DNA of 6,024 nucleotides from Candidatus Bathyarchaeota archaeon RBG_13_52_12 (lineage in GTDB: Archaea; Thermoproteota; Bathyarchaeia; TCS64), in NCBI GenBank assembly GCA_001774245.1, contig MEZF01000027.1, positions 2,642-8,665 on the forward strand, written 5' to 3'. The notes beneath the pieces are model-generated. The model did no database searches and was not told the origin of the DNA. It saw only the letters and a list, made by a program, of their open reading frames with translations. Positions within the stretch are counted from its first letter, which is position 1, and the number at the start of each line of letters is the position of its first letter. Positions 4,298 to 6,024 of the stretch are shown here, piece after piece. A program made the translations under genes and the position numbers.

Positions 4298-4307
4298 CGC
4301 GCGCGAA
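4298..4307. repeat. CGCGCGCGAA, shared with 140-149
   Basis: A run of alternating CG in AT-rich surroundings, five bases after the ribbon-helix-helix stop codon. The same ten bases occur in the same orientation at 140-149. Between the copies lies almost all of the AT-rich DNA. The shared sequence is short and of low complexity, so it is recorded as an observation and not as an attachment site. Confidence 0.4.
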
Positions 4308-4347
4308 AATTAAATAGCTCCGACGGTAAAAATTGTTTTTGAAATTC

Positions 4348-4358
4348 CCTTATATTAA
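4348..4358 (+). promoter_or_regulatory. TATA box for the kinase operon
   Basis: CCTTATATTAA is the clearest TATA element before the kinase. Transcription would begin near 4380, leaving a leader of about 33 bases to TTG 4413. No Shine-Dalgarno sequence is visible in that leader. A second AT-rich element near 4364-4370 is less convincing. Confidence 0.45.
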
Positions 4359-4412
4359 TTCACTAATAAAAACCATTAAACCCCAATAGTTACTAAACAC
4401 TCACGACAACAA

Positions 4413-5405
4413 TTGGATGTTCTATGTGCTGGCAGTTTTATGGTAGACATAATAGCTACCCACCTTCCTATTATCACACCCCCAGGTGGACTTGTTTATG
4501 CTCCCGATGGCATATCCATCAACATAGGTGGTCATGCTGCCAATGTTTCAATCGACTTAGCTCAACTTGGACAAAAATCCGTGACCGCTGCTGGCTGTAT
4601 TGGGAATGATATGCTTGGGGGATATATTCAAAAAACGTTAAAAAAATCGGGAGTTGAGCCGTCGCCACAGATCCTTGATGAAACACCCACTGCAAAGAAC
4701 ATATCACTCACGGTCGAAGGAGAAGACCGGCGATTCATAGCAGAACTCGCAGCTAACACACTTCTCACACCTGGCCACATTATCAAACTCCTCAAGAAGC
4801 AACCACGCGTCCTTTTTCTTGGAACAATAGGTGGTTTGAAGTACGTCGATAAAGCCCTGCCAATTATTCTTAAATCTGCCCGAGATGGCCATACGACTAC
4901 TCTTATCGACGTTATTCCCCCGACAGAACCAAACTGGGAACATTTGATACAGGCTCTTAGATACATCGACATCTTGCATCTTAACAACAATGAGGCCTAC
5001 CTTATCACGGGAATAAGTGACCCTAAAAAAGCTGTAATCGCGCTTCGTGTTTTAGGTGCAAACACGATTGTAATAACAAGTGCCTCAAAGGGTCTCACAG
5101 CGCTCAGAGGAGAAACAATAATCTCTATGCCTGCTTTCAAAGTTAATGAGGTTGACTCTACAGGGGCTGGCGACGCATTCTGCGCAGGCATAATTAATTA
5201 TTTATTAACTCTTAAAAATCCAATCGATGCTACTTTACACGAATTTCAATACGCCCTTCTCGAAGGGCAGGCAGCCGGAGCCGCTTGCGTCACTTCCTCC
5301 GGTGCGACAACTAATGTAAAAGCTGAAAAAGTTCGACTTCTTTTAAATGAACAGAGTGGCACCGTACTCTCCTTATCAACCAAGTCTATAACTAAGATAG
5401 ATTAA
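4413..5405 (+). CDS. PfkB-family carbohydrate kinase
   Basis: This is a 330-residue ribokinase-fold sugar kinase that transfers phosphate from a nucleotide to a sugar or nucleoside hydroxyl in the cytosol. Family marks in order: DVLCAGSFMVD (2-12), the substrate-binding glycine pair GGHAANVS (39-46), LAQLG, the N-x-x-E motif (N191-E194, metal and phosphate binding) and the C-terminal signature DSTGAGDAFCAGI (248-260) with catalytic base D254. It ends with AAGAACVTSSGATTNV and about 25 more residues, giving usual length. The subfamily substrate cannot be told: ribose, a ketose, fructose phosphate or a nucleoside are all possible. TTG 4413 is taken as start because ATG 4440 would remove the conserved first strand and the frame has a stop at 4377 with no ATG between. 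GC content is far higher than in the genes to its left. The RadB-like gene follows after 9 bases. Confidence 0.92.
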   Translation: MDVLCAGSFMVDIIATHLPIITPPGGLVYAPDGISINIGGHAANVSIDLAQLGQKSVTAAGCIGNDMLGGYIQKTLKKSGVEPSPQILDETPTAKNISLTVEGEDRRFIAELAANTLLTPGHIIKLLKKQPRVLFLGTIGGLKYVDKALPIILKSARDGHTTTLIDVIPPTEPNWEHLIQALRYIDILHLNNNEAYLITGISDPKKAVIALRVLGANTIVITSASKGLTALRGETIISMPAFKVNEVDSTGAGDAFCAGIINYLLTLKNPIDATLHEFQYALLEGQAAGAACVTSSGATTNVKAEKVRLLLNEQSGTVLSLSTKSITKID

Positions 5406-5414
5406 CATAATCAT

Positions 5415-6024
5415 ATGGAACCCCGGCGAAAAATCTCCACGGGAATAAAAAGTCTTGACTTAAAGCTATTCGGTGGGTTCTCAATAGGTGAAGTCGCATT
5501 TATCTACGGTGAGCCTAGCACCGGAAAGACGACTATTTTACTCAGCGCCGCAGCACGGCTAATCTCGCTTGATCCTGCAGCTAATATTGTTTACGTCGAT
5601 TCAGACTGTAAGTTTTCAACGAAACGATTAAGTCAAATGACTAATAATAACGAAATCCTACAACGAATTATTTACACTCGACCTTCAAGCTTCAAGGAGC
5701 AAGCTGAGGTTCTTGACAGCCTACCCGAACAGATCCAGCAAGGCGATCTTATCTGCATAGATTCATTCACGGGATTATACAGATTAGAGACTGGAGACTC
5801 ACAGAAGACATTTTTAGAGAACAAGGAGTTGAATAGACAACTAGGACAGATTAAAGAAATAGCTTTCTCAAAAAGAGTCACAATCCTCCTTACTGGGCAT
5901 GTGAGAAGTATCCTCGAATCTCCCGTCCCCGCCATAGAGCCTGTAGCGCAACGTCTCCTCCGATATTGGAGCGACACAGTCATAAGGCTAGAAAACACAT
6001 CCAGCCAAGGCGTCAAGCAGGCCT
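5415..6024 (+). CDS. RadB-like RecA-fold ATPase, partial (3' end missing)
   Basis: 203 codons are visible from ATG 5415 and the frame is still open at the edge; known RadB proteins have about 220-240 residues, so little may be missing. Landmarks: STGIKSLDLKLFGG (8-21), Walker A GEPSTGKT (32-39), YVDSDCKFSTKRLSQM (60-75), PSSFKEQ (90-96), Walker B LICIDSFTGLYRLE (112-125), ELNRQLGQIKEIA (138-150), LTGHV (159-163) and a PVAQRLLRYWSDTVIRLE stretch (176-193). This order and spacing match archaeal RadB, a RadA paralogue thought to aid homologous recombination. It lacks the N-terminal helix-hairpin-helix domain of RadA, as RadB does. Two differences stand out: YVDTE of the family is YVDSD (E to D at 64), and the NQV sensor motif is GHV. 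It begins 9 bases after the kinase stop, in the same frame and without a Shine-Dalgarno site. Confidence 0.85.
   Translation, partial: MEPRRKISTGIKSLDLKLFGGFSIGEVAFIYGEPSTGKTTILLSAAARLISLDPAANIVYVDSDCKFSTKRLSQMTNNNEILQRIIYTRPSSFKEQAEVLDSLPEQIQQGDLICIDSFTGLYRLETGDSQKTFLENKELNRQLGQIKEIAFSKRVTILLTGHVRSILESPVPAIEPVAQRLLRYWSDTVIRLENTSSQGVKQA

Noticed and set aside
4519..5191. Several minus-strand frames (62, 120, 91 and 64 codons) and a plus-strand 61-codon frame within the kinase gene
   Set aside because: The kinase frame has all PfkB signatures across this span; the others overlap it and each other and resemble no family.
4138..5405. Ribbon-helix-helix gene as an antitoxin of a toxin-antitoxin pair
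   Set aside because: No adjacent toxin-like gene: the next gene is a sugar kinase on the other side of a composition boundary, and the divergent neighbour is an epimerase.
5672..6016. 114-codon minus-strand frame opposite the RadB-like gene
   Set aside because: The plus strand has Walker A, Walker B and the whole RadB motif order, so this is a shadow.

Overview
This window is archaeal, most likely from an uncultivated TACK-type lineage. Bathyarchaeia is my best guess but is not proven. The reasons are a RadB-like recombinase, a protein with an archaeal type IV pilin-like N-terminus (hydrophobic segment followed by YWMGG), several short Cys/His proteins of a kind seen in such genomes, TATA boxes centred about 22-28 bases before start codons (leaderless transcription), and AGGTGA-type Shine-Dalgarno sites where genes are packed together. 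No rRNA, tRNA, CRISPR array, transposase or phage gene was seen.

Layout, left to right. An unrecognised reading frame leaves the window on the minus strand (1-164), divergent from a two-helix micro membrane protein (297-491, plus). A Cys/His zinc-knuckle protein (710-1048, minus) diverges from a small DUF5658-like membrane protein (1228-1548, plus). Next comes a compact minus-strand operon of three tiny genes: a 36-aa and a 32-aa single-helix peptide, neither previously long enough to be listed by a simple ORF cutoff, and an 87-aa Cys/His protein (2093 down to 1594). After a 383-base gene-free AT-rich stretch come three more minus-strand genes with their own promoters: a four-cysteine protein (2477-2665), the pilin-like protein (2733-3182) and a divergent ribulose-phosphate 3-epimerase (3338-3964). 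A ribbon-helix-helix regulator (4138-4293, plus) diverges from the epimerase, and a perfect 15-bp palindrome lies between them.

From about 4400 the character changes. Base composition rises sharply (15 of 60 G+C at 3361-3420, against 30 of 60 at 4561-4620 and 33 of 60 at 5881-5940). Two ordinary-looking plus-strand genes follow, 9 bases apart: a PfkB-family sugar kinase (4413-5405) and a RadB-like RecA-fold ATPase that runs off the right edge (5415-6024). The AT-rich part reads as an accessory stretch of single small genes and the right part as a more typical chromosomal operon.

I see no complete multi-gene defence or secretion system. The most distinctive items are the micro-gene operon, the substitutions at conserved positions in the epimerase and the RadB-like protein, the pilin-like protein without a prepilin leader, and the composition boundary. 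The boundary coincides with a CGCGCGCGAA sequence that also occurs near the left edge.
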